Below the pieces are notes generated by a model that was given only the letters and a program-made list of their open reading frames with translations, did not search any database and was not told where the DNA came from. This document shows, one piece after another, positions 25,975 through 34,685 of a DNA stretch of 64,000 bases (position 1 is its first letter; each line of letters begins with the position of its first letter). Origin of the DNA: Sinomonas sp. ASV322 (lineage in GTDB: Bacteria > Actinomycetota > Actinomycetes > Actinomycetales > Micrococcaceae); the NCBI RefSeq assembly GCF_030908245.1, contig NZ_JAVFJJ010000019.1, positions 1 through 64,000 of the forward strand. The letters run 5' to 3'. The translations under genes were made by a program, and so were the position numbers.

Positions 25975-26175
25975 ATGGAACATATGGCCCTCATGGCTCT
26001 CGTCCTCCTGCGCCCCGAGTTGTATGGGGAAAGCCGAAGCGCGCTTCCCGATGCGCCGGTCGTGGACGACGGCCGCGCACCGCGGCCTCCGAGGCTCGCA
26101 TCGGCGCGGACGTGGCTCGCGACGGCCTTGCATCGGGCCGCCTGGACGCTCGAACCCGAATCACGCACCATCTGA
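25975..26175 (+). CDS. Possible leaderless 66-residue protein ahead of the reductase
   Basis: The frame begins 7 bases after the -10 box TAGCGT, at the predicted transcription start, and ends 20 bases before the reductase start. The product (MEHMALMALVLLRPELYGES...) has a short hydrophobic N-terminus and an Ala/Arg/Pro-rich remainder, with no known domain. Third-codon positions are GC-rich, as in real genes here. It could be a small protein, a leader peptide or chance. Confidence 0.35.
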   Translation: MEHMALMALVLLRPELYGESRSALPDAPVVDDGRAPRPPRLASARTWLATALHRAAWTLEPESRTI

Positions 26176-26195
26176 CCACTCACGAAGGAAGCACT

Positions 26196-27041
26196 GTGCA
26201 GACCAACCCCGGAACCCCCGTCCCCACCGTGACGCTCAACGACGGCACCGAGATCCCGCAGCTCGGCTTCGGCGTCTTCCAAGTGCCCGCGGACGAGACG
26301 CAGCGCGTCGTCGAGGCCGCCCTCGAGGCGGGCTACCGCCACATCGACACGGCGGCCGCGTACCGCAACGAAGCAGGGGTCGGCGCCGCCATCGCGGCGT
26401 CCGGCATTCCCCGCGAGGACCTCTTCATCACGACCAAGCTGCGCAACGGCGAGCAGGCGAAGCCGCTCGAGGCCTTCGAGACCAGCAGGACCGCGCTCGG
26501 TCTCGACTACATCGACCTCTACCTCATCCACTGGCCCGTGCCGTCTCAGGGGCTGTTCGTGGACGCCTGGCACGCCATGGAGGAGCTGCGAGCGAATCAG
26601 CTCGTCCGATCGATCGGAGTCTCGAACTTCCTTCCAGAGCATCTCGAAACCCTGCTCGCCTCAGCCCGGGTCGTTCCCGCCGTCAACCAGATCGAGCTTC
26701 ATCCGACATTCCAGCAGCGCGAACTCGCGGCCCTGAGCCGTTCGCGGGGCATCGCCGTCGAGGCCTACAGCCCGCTCGGCCAAGGCGCGGACCTTGGCGC
26801 CGAGGCCGTCCGGGCGGTGGCCGAGGCCCACGGTGCGACTTCTGCGCAGGTCGTGCTCGCGTGGCACCTCGCCCAGGGCACGATCGCCATCCCGAAGACG
26901 ACGAGCGCGCAGCGGATGCGCGAGAATCTCGCCGCGATCGCGGTCGGGCTCAGCGCCGACGAGCTCGAACGGATCAGCGCACTCGATTCCGGCGCGCGAA
27001 TCGGGAGCGATCCGGCGACCGCGGCACACACCCAGCTCTGA
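26196..27041 (+). CDS. Aldo/keto reductase
   Basis: A 281-residue NADPH-dependent reductase of the 2,5-diketo-D-gluconate reductase type with a TIM barrel. Catalytic residues are visible: Asp and Tyr in HIDTAAAYRNE, Lys in FITTKLRNG and His in LYLIHWPVP. The cofactor-binding end has IAIPKTTSAQRM. The GTG at 26196 follows AAGGAA by 5 bases; a longer frame upstream lacks support. It is divergent from an MFS exporter with an XRE regulator and probably detoxifies a carbonyl compound. A hairpin array separates it from the convergent flavin enzyme. Confidence 0.92.
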   Translation: MQTNPGTPVPTVTLNDGTEIPQLGFGVFQVPADETQRVVEAALEAGYRHIDTAAAYRNEAGVGAAIAASGIPREDLFITTKLRNGEQAKPLEAFETSRTALGLDYIDLYLIHWPVPSQGLFVDAWHAMEELRANQLVRSIGVSNFLPEHLETLLASARVVPAVNQIELHPTFQQRELAALSRSRGIAVEAYSPLGQGADLGAEAVRAVAEAHGATSAQVVLAWHLAQGTIAIPKTTSAQRMRENLAAIAVGLSADELERISALDSGARIGSDPATAAHTQL

Positions 27042-27042
27042 A

Positions 27043-27126
27043 GTTGCGCCGTCACCTCTGGCGGGTGCGCACGCGTTGCGCCGTCACGTCTGCAGGGTGC
27101 GCACCCTGCAGAAATGACGGCGCAAC
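27043..27126. repeat. 32-bp-period hairpin array between convergent genes
   Basis: Two direct units begin GTTGCGCCGTCAC at 27043 and 27075, exactly 32 bases apart. The second pairs with an inverted copy ending GACGGCGCAAC at 27126, giving a 52-base hairpin with the core CTGCAGGGTGCGCACCCTGCAG. It follows the reductase stop directly and should work as a bidirectional terminator. The geometry matches the GGGGTCAC arrays elsewhere in the window. Confidence 0.8.
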
Positions 27127-27133
27127 GAAAAGC

Positions 27134-28546
27134 TCACAACCCGTACGCCTCGAGGAAGCGCAGCCACACTTCGCTCACGGTCGGGAACGCGGGGATCGCG
27201 TGCCAGAGCCGTTCGAGGGTGACCTCGCCGACGATGGCGATCGTTGCGGATTGCAGGAGTTCGGCTACGTCCGGCCCCACGAAGCACGCTCCGACGATGG
27301 TGCGGCGGTCCTCGTCCACGAGGAACCTAGCCCAGCCTTCGTAGTCGACGGCGTGCTGCCACGCGCCCGCGACGGAGATCGGCAGGTCCACGGCGCGCAC
27401 CCGGATGCCGTGTTCCCACGCCTCTTCTTCGGTGAGCCCCACCATGGCGGCCTCGGGATCGGTGAAGACGACGCGCGGGACCGCGAGCTCGTCGGCCGTG
27501 CGGGCGTGCCGGCTCCACGCCGAGGGGCGGCCGTCGAGGTCGCCGCGGGCGCGCGCCACGATCGTGTCTCCGGTGATGCGCGCCTGGTACTTGCCCTGGT
27601 GCGTGAGCATTGCGCGGCCCGAGCAGTCGCCGACGGCGTAGAGCCACGCGTTGCCGATCACGAGGCCGGTCTCGTCGACTCGCAGCGAGGCCGGCTCGAT
27701 CCCGAACGCGGGCAGTCCGAGTCCGTCGAGCGCTGGGCGCCGTCCCGTCGAGACGAGCAGCTTGGCCGCCTCGAGCGTTCGGCCGTCCGGAAGCGCGAGG
27801 AGGGCCCCGCCGTCGTCCGTCGGTTCGACAAGCTCAGGCGTGACGCCCTCGAGGATCTCGACTCCGTCCGCGCGAAGCCCCGCCGCGACGAGCGAGCGCG
27901 CGTCCTCGGGGAAGCCGCTCAGGAGGGTGCCGCGGGCGAGGACTGTGACCCGCGAGCCGAGCCGCGCGAACGCCTGAGCGAGCTCGCAGCCCGCGACGCC
28001 GCCGCCGAGGATCGCGAGGCTCTCGGGAACCTCGCGTGCGCTCGTCGCATCCGGCGTCGTCCAGTAGCTGACGTGCTGGAGGCCGGGCACTTTGGGGACC
28101 GACGGCGTCGACCCGGTGGCGAGGACGACGGCGTGGCGCGCCACAAGCGGGAAGTGGTTTCCGGCAGCGTCGGCCACGGTGAGTCGCTTCGCTCCCGTGA
28201 GGCGCGCGCGGCCACGGATGAGGGTGATGCCCGCGCCCGTGGCCCATTCGGCCTGCGAGCTGTCGTCCCACGAGTTGACGGCGTCGTCGCGGTGCGCGAG
28301 GACGGCGCCGACGTCGAGCTGGCCCAGCACGGCTTCGCGGGCGCCAGGGACGCGCCGGGCCGCGTGGAGCGCGGTGCCGGGCCGCAGGAGCGCCTTCGAC
28401 GGCTCGCACGCCCAGTACGAGCACGCGCCGCCCACGAGATCGCTCTCCACGAGGGCAGCGCTCAGGCCGCCTTTCACCACGCGGTCCGCAGCGTTCTCTC
28501 CGGCTGCCCCGGCACCGATCACGATGACGTCGTACTCGCTCTCCAC
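27134..28546 (-). CDS. FAD-dependent pyridine nucleotide-disulfide oxidoreductase
   Basis: A 470-residue class-I disulfide reductase-like flavoprotein. The FAD motif is VIGAGAAGENAA; the redox cysteines are C42 and C47 (ACSYWACEPSK). A second nucleotide fold has LAILGGGVAGCEL, and the FAD-closing motif is LYAVGDCSG. The C-terminal dimer domain ends AFPTVSEVW, where the usual HPTxxE His is replaced by Phe. That weakens a lipoamide or glutathione reductase role, though a subgroup of relatives has this change. The GTG lies 6 bases after the -10 box TACGAT, so it has its own leaderless promoter 42 bases after the pxp operon. The substrate is unknown. Confidence 0.85.
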   Translation of the reverse strand: MESEYDVIVIGAGAAGENAADRVVKGGLSAALVESDLVGGACSYWACEPSKALLRPGTALHAARRVPGAREAVLGQLDVGAVLAHRDDAVNSWDDSSQAEWATGAGITLIRGRARLTGAKRLTVADAAGNHFPLVARHAVVLATGSTPSVPKVPGLQHVSYWTTPDATSAREVPESLAILGGGVAGCELAQAFARLGSRVTVLARGTLLSGFPEDARSLVAAGLRADGVEILEGVTPELVEPTDDGGALLALPDGRTLEAAKLLVSTGRRPALDGLGLPAFGIEPASLRVDETGLVIGNAWLYAVGDCSGRAMLTHQGKYQARITGDTIVARARGDLDGRPSAWSRHARTADELAVPRVVFTDPEAAMVGLTEEEAWEHGIRVRAVDLPISVAGAWQHAVDYEGWARFLVDEDRRTIVGACFVGPDVAELLQSATIAIVGEVTLERLWHAIPAFPTVSEVWLRFLEAYGL

Positions 28547-28588
28547 CCCACGATCGTACGGGAGCGTGGGGAGAGGACTGATCCGTCC

Positions 28589-29572
28589 TCAGCCGAGGGA
28601 GGCGATGGCTTCGCGCAGTCTCCGCGCCTCTGTCCGGCGTGCCTCCAACGCGGTGTCCATGGTGACCTCCGTGAATCGAGTCTTTGTTCCCGGGGCCGAG
28701 CGGGCGAGCAGGTCCATGTCGGCGCTGATCACCGTTCCCACCATGGCGTAGCCGCCCCCCGAGACGGCATCGCGGTGGAGCACGATGGGCTGGGTTCCCC
28801 CGGGGATCTGAATGGACCCGACGGCGTAGCCCGCGTCAACGATGTTCGACGGATCGGAGCCCGCTCCGAACGGCTGCTTCCGCTCGACCCATTCGACTCC
28901 GGGTCCGTCGTAGCGGAGTCCCATGCGGTCCGCGACGGGCGTAAGCGTCCATTCGCTCTCAAGGAACAGGGCCCGCCCACGCTCCGTGAGGCGGTGGGCG
29001 TAGAGCCCCATGATGACCCGGAGCTCACGGGGACCCGTGAAGCGGGGAATGTGGTTTTCCGGGAGCTGAGCCGCGTGCGGGAGGGGCCCGTTCGCGACGC
29101 CGATGGGAAGGACATCCCCCGCAGCGAGTTTGCGGCCCTGAAATCCGCCGAATGCCCCAAGCACGTATGTCGACCGGCTCCCGAGCACCATGGGGACGTC
29201 AATTCCGCCCCGCACGGCGACGCAGAACTTGGTCCCGCCCTTGATGACCCCAAAGCTGACTTCGTCCCCTGGTTTGAGCTCGAGCCGGGCCCACTGCGGA
29301 CGGGGCTCGCCGTTGACCTTGACCTCGACGGGCGCGCCCGCCACCGCGATGCTCGTCACGGCGTCGACGCGGAACGTGGGGCCCACGTAGCTGCACTCGA
29401 GGACGGCGGCTCCGGTCCCCGGACCCGAATCGTTCCCGACGAGAGCGTTGGCGATCTCGGACGAGTAGCGATCCATCGACCCGCATTGCGGAATGCCCAC
29501 GTTGTAGTAGCCGCTTCGGCCGCGGTCCTGGACAGTCGTCGACAGCCCCGGTGTGATGATTTCAAGCGCCAT
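28589..29572 (-). CDS. pxpC: 5-oxoprolinase subunit C / KipA-like biotin-dependent carboxyltransferase
   Basis: A 327-residue protein of the KipA/PxpC family, related to the second half of the urea-carboxylase carboxyltransferase. Visible blocks are STTVQDRGRSGYYNVGIPQCGSMD, here starting TPGLSTTVQDRGR, then VGNDSG, AVRGGIDVP, LGSRSTYVLGAFGG and GYAMVGTVISADMD. It is the last gene of the five-gene operon and overlaps pxpB by 11 bases. With PxpA and PxpB it should open 5-oxoproline to glutamate using ATP. The linked biotin carboxylase and carrier genes suggest the family's carboxyl-transfer chemistry is used. Confidence 0.88.
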   Translation of the reverse strand: MALEIITPGLSTTVQDRGRSGYYNVGIPQCGSMDRYSSEIANALVGNDSGPGTGAAVLECSYVGPTFRVDAVTSIAVAGAPVEVKVNGEPRPQWARLELKPGDEVSFGVIKGGTKFCVAVRGGIDVPMVLGSRSTYVLGAFGGFQGRKLAAGDVLPIGVANGPLPHAAQLPENHIPRFTGPRELRVIMGLYAHRLTERGRALFLESEWTLTPVADRMGLRYDGPGVEWVERKQPFGAGSDPSNIVDAGYAVGSIQIPGGTQPIVLHRDAVSGGGYAMVGTVISADMDLLARSAPGTKTRFTEVTMDTALEARRTEARRLREAIASLG

Positions 29573-30494
29573 GGAGGGCCTCCAGGATCCGGTGGTTGTA
29601 CGCGCGGGGGCTGCTCAGCGCCTCGTCCACATTGAAGGTGAAGGGGACCTGACGGTAGCGGAACGTCCCCGCCGCCACTTCGGCCTGGATCGCGCGGTAC
29701 TCGCCCTCATCCACAGGACGGAACTTGACGATGTCGCCGGGCTTGAACAGCACCATGAACTCTTCGAAGTCCGGGAGTGCCTGAGCAGGCTCGAAAATCG
29801 GGGCCGCGGCGACACCGAACATTTGGTACCCGCCGGCGCCCCGGACGGAGTAGATGCACGAGAAGCACCCCCCGTGGCCGACCGTGAGGGCCGGTGTGTC
29901 CGTGCGGGGGCTGAGGTATTTCGGGACCTCCAGCTGGCGATCCCGCTCGACGAGCTGGAAGAGGAACGGAAGGCCCGCGACGAAGCCAACCATGGAGACG
30001 AGCCAGGGCTCTTCGTGATGGCGGCTTATGAATTCCTCCGCCGTCTCAAGCCCATTGACCTCGGCAGCGTAGTCGAGGTCCGAGCCTTCGGGACGCTGGT
30101 GATAGCCGCTGCGGAAACGAGCCTGCACCTCGGCGGTGAACGGATCTTGGTACCAGACCGGGATCTCGATGATGCGGGTGTCGACGTGAGGCGAGACCTC
30201 GGACGCCGCCGCGGCTTCGTGCTCGCGCACAGCCGACGCGAGCTCGTCGGGTGCGAGGAGATCCGGGTTGAAGCGGACGAGCAGCGAGGCGTTGGAGGGG
30301 CAGATGTCCACGATTCCTGGGATCTGCGCGCTCGCGAGCCTCGTCGCGAGGCTCATGGCCCTGAAGTTCGCCGCGAGGCTCATTTCCTCGGCGATTTCGA
30401 CGAAGAGGAATTCGTCGCCGCCCCAGGTCAAGCGCGCGGTCTCGGGCAAGACTGCGGCTGGCACTATGACGTCGTCGACTGACTGTTCAGCCAT
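29562..30494 (-). CDS. pxpB: 5-oxoprolinase subunit B / KipI-like carboxyltransferase
   Basis: A 310-residue protein of the KipI/PxpB (allophanate hydrolase subunit 1-like) family. Typical segments are PETARLTWGGDEFLFVEI, PGIVDICPSNASLLVRF, YHQRPEGSDLDYAAEVNGL, GFVAGLPFLFQL and RAYNHRILEALHG. It is longer than Bacillus KipI (about 240). The first 8 bases overlap accC and the last 11 overlap pxpC, a tight translational unit. It forms the paired carboxyltransferase-like complex with PxpC. Activity on 5-oxoproline or another cyclic amide is inferred from the family. Confidence 0.88.
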   Translation of the reverse strand: MAEQSVDDVIVPAAVLPETARLTWGGDEFLFVEIAEEMSLAANFRAMSLATRLASAQIPGIVDICPSNASLLVRFNPDLLAPDELASAVREHEAAAASEVSPHVDTRIIEIPVWYQDPFTAEVQARFRSGYHQRPEGSDLDYAAEVNGLETAEEFISRHHEEPWLVSMVGFVAGLPFLFQLVERDRQLEVPKYLSPRTDTPALTVGHGGCFSCIYSVRGAGGYQMFGVAAAPIFEPAQALPDFEEFMVLFKPGDIVKFRPVDEGEYRAIQAEVAAGTFRYRQVPFTFNVDEALSSPRAYNHRILEALHGA

Positions 30495-31866
30495 GGATGT
30501 CTTCCTTCAGGGTTGCTTCCGTCAGTGTGGGGGTGCGCTCGATGAATCTTGTGTCGTGGCGGATCGCGGCGAACTCGGGGCTCGCCAGGAGCGCGAGGTG
30601 AACAGGAATGGTTGTCTTGACGCCCTCGACGCGGGTCGCACGGAGGGCCTTCTCCATGAGGGCGATCGCGTCGTCCCGGTCGGTGCCGTGGACAGTGAGC
30701 TTGGCGATCATCGAGTCGTAGAAGGGCGCGATGACGTCGCCCTGTTCGACGCCGGCGTCGACGCGGACGCTGTGGTCGGGCCAATCGAGCCGGCTGATGG
30801 TTCCGGGGCTCGGGAAGAAGCTGCGCTGCGGATCTTCGGCGTTGATTCGGCACTCGATCGCGTGGCCGGCGAAGTCGATGTCGTCCTGCGCGAGTGTTAG
30901 GGGCTCTCCGCCAGCTATCTGGAGCTGTTGGCGCACGAGGTCGATTCCCGTGATGGCTTCCGTGACCGGGTGCTCAACCTGAAGCCTCGTGTTCATCTCG
31001 ATGAATGAGGCCTCCTCGCGCTCCGAGTCGTAGAGGAACTCGACGGTTCCGGCACCGCTGTAGTGGCACTGGTGGGCGAGCTCGACCGAGGATTCTCGCA
31101 TCCGCGCCCGGACGTGGTCCGGGATGTCGGGAGCCGGAGCCTCCTCGACGACCTTCTGGGAGCGTCGCTGCAGGGAGCAGTCGCGATCGCCCAGATGGAT
31201 GACGTTCTCGCCGTCGCCCAGGATCTGGACCTCGACATGGCGCGCACGGACGACGAAGCGCTCGAGGTACACCTCGGGGTTTCCGAAATTGACGGCGGCC
31301 TCGCCGCGGGCAAGGTCGAGAGATTCGAGGAACTGCTCCTCGTCGGCGACGTGGCGGATTCCTCGCCCGCCGCCACCGCCGGCGGCCTTGATGAGCAGGG
31401 GGAACCCGATCGAACGGGCGACGGCGAGAGAGTCGCCGTCGTGCGCGAGCTGGCCCCGCGAGCCTGGAAGCACGGGGACGCCGGCCGCTTGGGCAGCCTC
31501 TCGTGCGCGCGCTTTGTCGCCCATGAGTTCGATGGCCTCGGGGGACGGGCCGACCCACACGAGCCCGGCGTCTTGGACGCGGCGGGCAAAGCCGGCGTTC
31601 TCCGAGAGGAAGCCGTACCCGGGGTGCACTGCGTCGCAGTGATGCTCGAGGGCCGCGGACAGCACCGCATCCTGGTTCAGGTAACTCGCCGTGGCCGGGG
31701 CAGGCCCCGTGATCGCGACCGCGTCCGCGAGGCGCGCGGCCAGAGACTTCGCGTCGGCCTCGCTCACCGCGACCACGGTGGAGATGCCCATTTCCTGTGC
31801 GGTCCGGATGATCCGGACCGCGATCTCTCCGCGGTTCGCGATGAGGAGTCGGCGGATCGGGCTCAC
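30487..31866 (-). CDS. accC: Biotin carboxylase subunit
   Basis: A 459-residue ATP-dependent carboxylase that loads CO2 onto the biotin of the carrier encoded just upstream. Domains in order are the N-terminal biotin-carboxylase fold (RRLLIANRGEIAVRIIRTA), ATP-grasp with GGGGRGIRHV, RDCSLQRRSQKVVEEAPAP-type core (RDCSLQRRSQKVVEE), EMNTRLQVEHPVTE, and the C-terminal domain with YDSMIAKL. Length is normal. Its ATG overlaps the carrier stop by four bases. Its place inside the pxp operon rather than with fatty-acid genes implies a dedicated carboxylase. Confidence 0.93.
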   Translation of the reverse strand: MSPIRRLLIANRGEIAVRIIRTAQEMGISTVVAVSEADAKSLAARLADAVAITGPAPATASYLNQDAVLSAALEHHCDAVHPGYGFLSENAGFARRVQDAGLVWVGPSPEAIELMGDKARAREAAQAAGVPVLPGSRGQLAHDGDSLAVARSIGFPLLIKAAGGGGGRGIRHVADEEQFLESLDLARGEAAVNFGNPEVYLERFVVRARHVEVQILGDGENVIHLGDRDCSLQRRSQKVVEEAPAPDIPDHVRARMRESSVELAHQCHYSGAGTVEFLYDSEREEASFIEMNTRLQVEHPVTEAITGIDLVRQQLQIAGGEPLTLAQDDIDFAGHAIECRINAEDPQRSFFPSPGTISRLDWPDHSVRVDAGVEQGDVIAPFYDSMIAKLTVHGTDRDDAIALMEKALRATRVEGVKTTIPVHLALLASPEFAAIRHDTRFIERTPTLTEATLKEDIHG

Positions 31867-32111
31867 TGGACGCCCTCGGTGGCGATGACGGCGAGCACGT
31901 CGCCGGGGTTGACCATGGCTCCCTCTTCGACGGCGAACGATTCGACCACGCCGGACACGTCCGCCTGGACCTCGGTGAACTGTTTCATGATCTCGACGAT
32001 TCCGAGGGTCTGGCCCACTTCGATCCGCTGGCCCGGTTCGACGAACGGGTCTTTGCCGGGCCCCGGACGGCGGTAGAAGATGCCGGGGAGCGGGGAGATG
32101 ATTTCAGGCAT
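31863..32111 (-). CDS. accB: Biotin carboxyl carrier protein
   Basis: An 82-residue stand-alone biotinyl domain. The modified residue should be K43 in GIVEIMKQFTEV; the usual motif is AMKM and here it reads IMKQ, a form seen in stand-alone carriers. The fold ends with SGVVESFAVEEGAMVNPGDVL, the second half of the hammerhead. It is shorter than FabE-type AccB proteins and lacks the Pro-rich N-terminus. It lies between pxpA and accC (4-base overlap with accC) and serves the operon's carboxylase. Confidence 0.9.
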   Translation of the reverse strand: MPEIISPLPGIFYRRPGPGKDPFVEPGQRIEVGQTLGIVEIMKQFTEVQADVSGVVESFAVEEGAMVNPGDVLAVIATEGVQ

Positions 32112-32156
32112 GTGAGGTCCTTTTCGGGAGTGGGCGGGCCGAGTGAACGGTAGGGG

Positions 32157-32936
32157 TCAGCGGTCGAGGTCGATGGCCATGCGCACGGCTGCCGCGACCC
32201 TTGCGGCGCCTGGCGCATCCGAGTGGACGCACACGCTCCCGAACCGGATCTGGAGCGGGGTCCCGTCGACGGCTTCGACCGGCTGGCCCCGCAGGGCGCG
32301 CGCGACGCGGGCTGCGGCGGCGTCCGGATCGGTCGGTTCGGGCCGACGCAGGATGACCAGGCGCCCGTCTCGGGAGTAATTGAGGTCCACGTAAAGTTCG
32401 CCCACGAAGTCGACGCCGAGCTGCTGGCAGACGCTCTCATGCGCAGTTCCCGCGATGCCGAAGATGGGAACCCCGAACTGTTTGGCGACGCCGGCCGCGG
32501 CCGCCATAAGTTCTTCGTCCTCCGCAAGCATGCCGTACAGGGCCCCGTGTGGCTTGATGTGGTTCAGAGGAAGGCCATGCTTCGCCAGGAATGCCGAGAG
32601 AGCCCCCGTCTGGTACAGGAGGATCGACTCGACTTCCTCAGGACGCAACGCCATTCGACGACGGCCGAATCCGACCGGGTCGGGCAGGCCGGGGTGGGCG
32701 CCGACGGCCACCCCGTGCTCGGCGGCGAGGGCCACCGTGCGGTTCATGACGTCCGGATCGCCTGCGTGGTAGCCGCAGGCGACGTTCGCGACGTCAATGA
32801 TCTTCATGAGCGCTTCATCGTTTCCGAAGCTGTGCAGGCCGAAGCCTTCGCCCATGTCCGAGTTGAGGGTCGGACGAGATCCTGCAGGCCGTCCGTCGGC
32901 CGCCGCTGTTGTGTTCTGGGTCACGGTGTGAGGCAT
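32157..32936 (-). CDS. pxpA: 5-oxoprolinase subunit A (LamB/YcsF family)
   Basis: A 259-residue LamB/YcsF protein. Family blocks are LNSDMGEGFGLH, VANVACGYHAGDPDVMNRTV, GAHPGLPDPVGFGRR, HIKPHGALYG and SVCVHSDAPGA, which hold the metal and substrate residues. PxpA acts with PxpBC to hydrolyse 5-oxoproline. It is the first gene of the operon. The ATG lies 7 bases after the -10 box TATCGT, so the operon mRNA is probably leaderless. It is divergent from the PucR regulator across 110 bases. Confidence 0.92.
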   Translation of the reverse strand: MPHTVTQNTTAAADGRPAGSRPTLNSDMGEGFGLHSFGNDEALMKIIDVANVACGYHAGDPDVMNRTVALAAEHGVAVGAHPGLPDPVGFGRRRMALRPEEVESILLYQTGALSAFLAKHGLPLNHIKPHGALYGMLAEDEELMAAAAGVAKQFGVPIFGIAGTAHESVCQQLGVDFVGELYVDLNYSRDGRLVILRRPEPTDPDAAAARVARALRGQPVEAVDGTPLQIRFGSVCVHSDAPGAARVAAAVRMAIDLDR

Positions 32937-33046
32937 GCTCGAAACGATAACCGTCCCGACGGTCCCCCCAATATTGTGCGAACTGCTGAAAGCGGTGGCA
33001 CGTATAGTGTGAATTGCCCTGATTGGCCTCGAGCGCGGAGGTTCAC
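32937..33046. promoter_or_regulatory. Divergent promoter of the pxp operon and pucR
   Basis: On the minus strand TATCGT (32944-32949) serves pxpA. On the plus strand TATAGT (33003-33008) serves pucR with a GGAGG ribosome site at about 33037. Between them TTGTGCGAA and AGTGTGAAT are similar words spaced along the DNA, possible PucR half-sites. No perfect palindrome is present. Confidence 0.45.
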
Positions 33047-34495
33047 GTGATCGTTTCTGAGATTCTCGAGGCCGAAGACCTCAAGCTCGTCCTCCGTGCC
33101 GGGGGCGACGAAGGCCGACTCCGGAGGGCGATCACGTGGTGTGCCCCCACCGAGCACATTGATCCGGCCCCCTTCCTGAGTGTCAACGCGCTCCTACTCA
33201 CCACCGGAATGGGGATGAACATCCGGGACCAGCGCACGTGGGACGCCTACGTCGAGCGACTCAACGCCGTCCCGATCTCCGCCCTGGCCTTCGGTGTGGG
33301 ATCGGCCCATCGCGAGCTGCCCGCCGGGCTCCTGCAAGCCTGCGAATCCTACGGAGTGCCGCTCCTCGAGGTGCCTGCTGAGGTCCCGTTCATCCGTGTC
33401 ATGAGGTACGTCGAGCAGACTCTCGCGGCCGAGCGGTACAGCGTCCTGCGCCGCGGCTGGGAGATGGCCGATGCATGCGCTCGGCTCGCGGCGGTCGGCG
33501 GAACTCTGGGGGAGATGGTCGAACACATTGCGCACGAGGCGTCGGCACGAGTGGCCGTGGTGGACCGCGACGGCTTCGAGCTTCTGTCCTCGGGCCCCCT
33601 GTTGCGGGGAAAGGGGAAGAGGTCGCGGACGCTTCTGCGGATGCCTGGCGGCGAGGACGACACCTTCCGGCTCTTGGTAGAGGTCCCCGGCGCCGAGGAA
33701 CTGCTCCAGCCGCTGCTCGGCCCCGTCGCGGCCGTGCTCGCGATGCAGCTCGCCCATACCCTCGGGGGCAAGGCTCCGCTCCATTCCGTCGAGGCCGCGC
33801 GCCTCGTCGACGCGCTCTACGCGCCGGCTGCCCCGAGCGAGGCCGAGCTTGCGGAGCTGGCCAGGGAGGCCGGCTTTGACAGCACAGCACCGTGGTGCAT
33901 CGTCATCGTGCGCGCTCTTGACCACACGACGAAGGAGCGTCTGCGTGCTGTCGCGTGGCGCATCCGCGTGGGCCTTGCGCGGACCCTCAGCGCGGTCCGG
34001 TTCGTCGAGTCCCCGGGGGTCACCACGATCCTCGCCCAGGGTCAGGCCGACGAGCGGGGGCTCCTGGAGGCGGCCACCGAGCTGCTCGGCCAAGCTGCTG
34101 GCATCGCCGTCGCCGTCAAGATTGCCGACGAGGCGGCGGATCTGCCTCTCCTGCTCCGCATCGCGGCCCGAAGCGCTCGCACCCCAGGTGTGCACCGCGC
34201 CCCGGCCATCGACCTGTCCGGGATCTTGGAGTCTCTCCCGGACATGGCCCTCGCGTCGCTGTCCCGACGGCTCCTCGAGCCACTGGGAGACGAGGCAGGC
34301 TCCGCCCTGCGCAAGACCCTCGAAAGCTACCTGCGTCACGCGGGCAGCACCGCTGCCGTGTGCGAAGAGCTGTTCATCCACCGCAACACCCTCGCCTACA
34401 GGATCCGCCGCCTCGAGGAACTCCTTGGTGCGGATCTTTCCGATGGCGAAGTGCGCGCAAGCCTGCTTCTGGCGTTGAAGTTCCTGGCCGCCTAG
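33047..34495 (+). CDS. PucR-family transcriptional activator
   Basis: A 482-residue regulator. The N-terminal PucR domain (about 1-125) has VSEILEAEDLKLVLRAG and LNAVPISALAFGVG. The middle GGDEF-like region is about 270-390. The C-terminal HTH_30 (about 425-480) reads AAVCEELFIHRNTLAYRIRRLEELLG. PucR proteins activate purine, amino-acid or amide catabolism genes on sensing a metabolite. The GTG at 33047 follows GGAGG by about 5 bases. It sits between the pxp operon and the permease and probably controls both. Confidence 0.9.
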   Translation: MIVSEILEAEDLKLVLRAGGDEGRLRRAITWCAPTEHIDPAPFLSVNALLLTTGMGMNIRDQRTWDAYVERLNAVPISALAFGVGSAHRELPAGLLQACESYGVPLLEVPAEVPFIRVMRYVEQTLAAERYSVLRRGWEMADACARLAAVGGTLGEMVEHIAHEASARVAVVDRDGFELLSSGPLLRGKGKRSRTLLRMPGGEDDTFRLLVEVPGAEELLQPLLGPVAAVLAMQLAHTLGGKAPLHSVEAARLVDALYAPAAPSEAELAELAREAGFDSTAPWCIVIVRALDHTTKERLRAVAWRIRVGLARTLSAVRFVESPGVTTILAQGQADERGLLEAATELLGQAAGIAVAVKIADEAADLPLLLRIAARSARTPGVHRAPAIDLSGILESLPDMALASLSRRLLEPLGDEAGSALRKTLESYLRHAGSTAAVCEELFIHRNTLAYRIRRLEELLGADLSDGEVRASLLLALKFLAA

Positions 34496-34685
34496 AACCA
34501 GGGGCAGGGAATTGGGCAATCTGCATAATCCGGCCGCTATTCCTTGGGCTCGGAGCCGATAGGTCGCCCGTGGCGGGGATCACTACTGTCATCGTCCAAG
34601 ACAGTCGTCCCCCGAGCGGTCTGTCTTGAGGCACCTTTCGTGCCGCTTCCGTTGACTGTCCCCATTCCCCCGGCCAGGAGCGACC

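Noticed and set aside
25967-29635. A 1222-residue plus-strand frame
   Set aside because: Overlaps the reductase, flavin enzyme and pxpC genes in the wrong frame or strand, with no recognisable domain.
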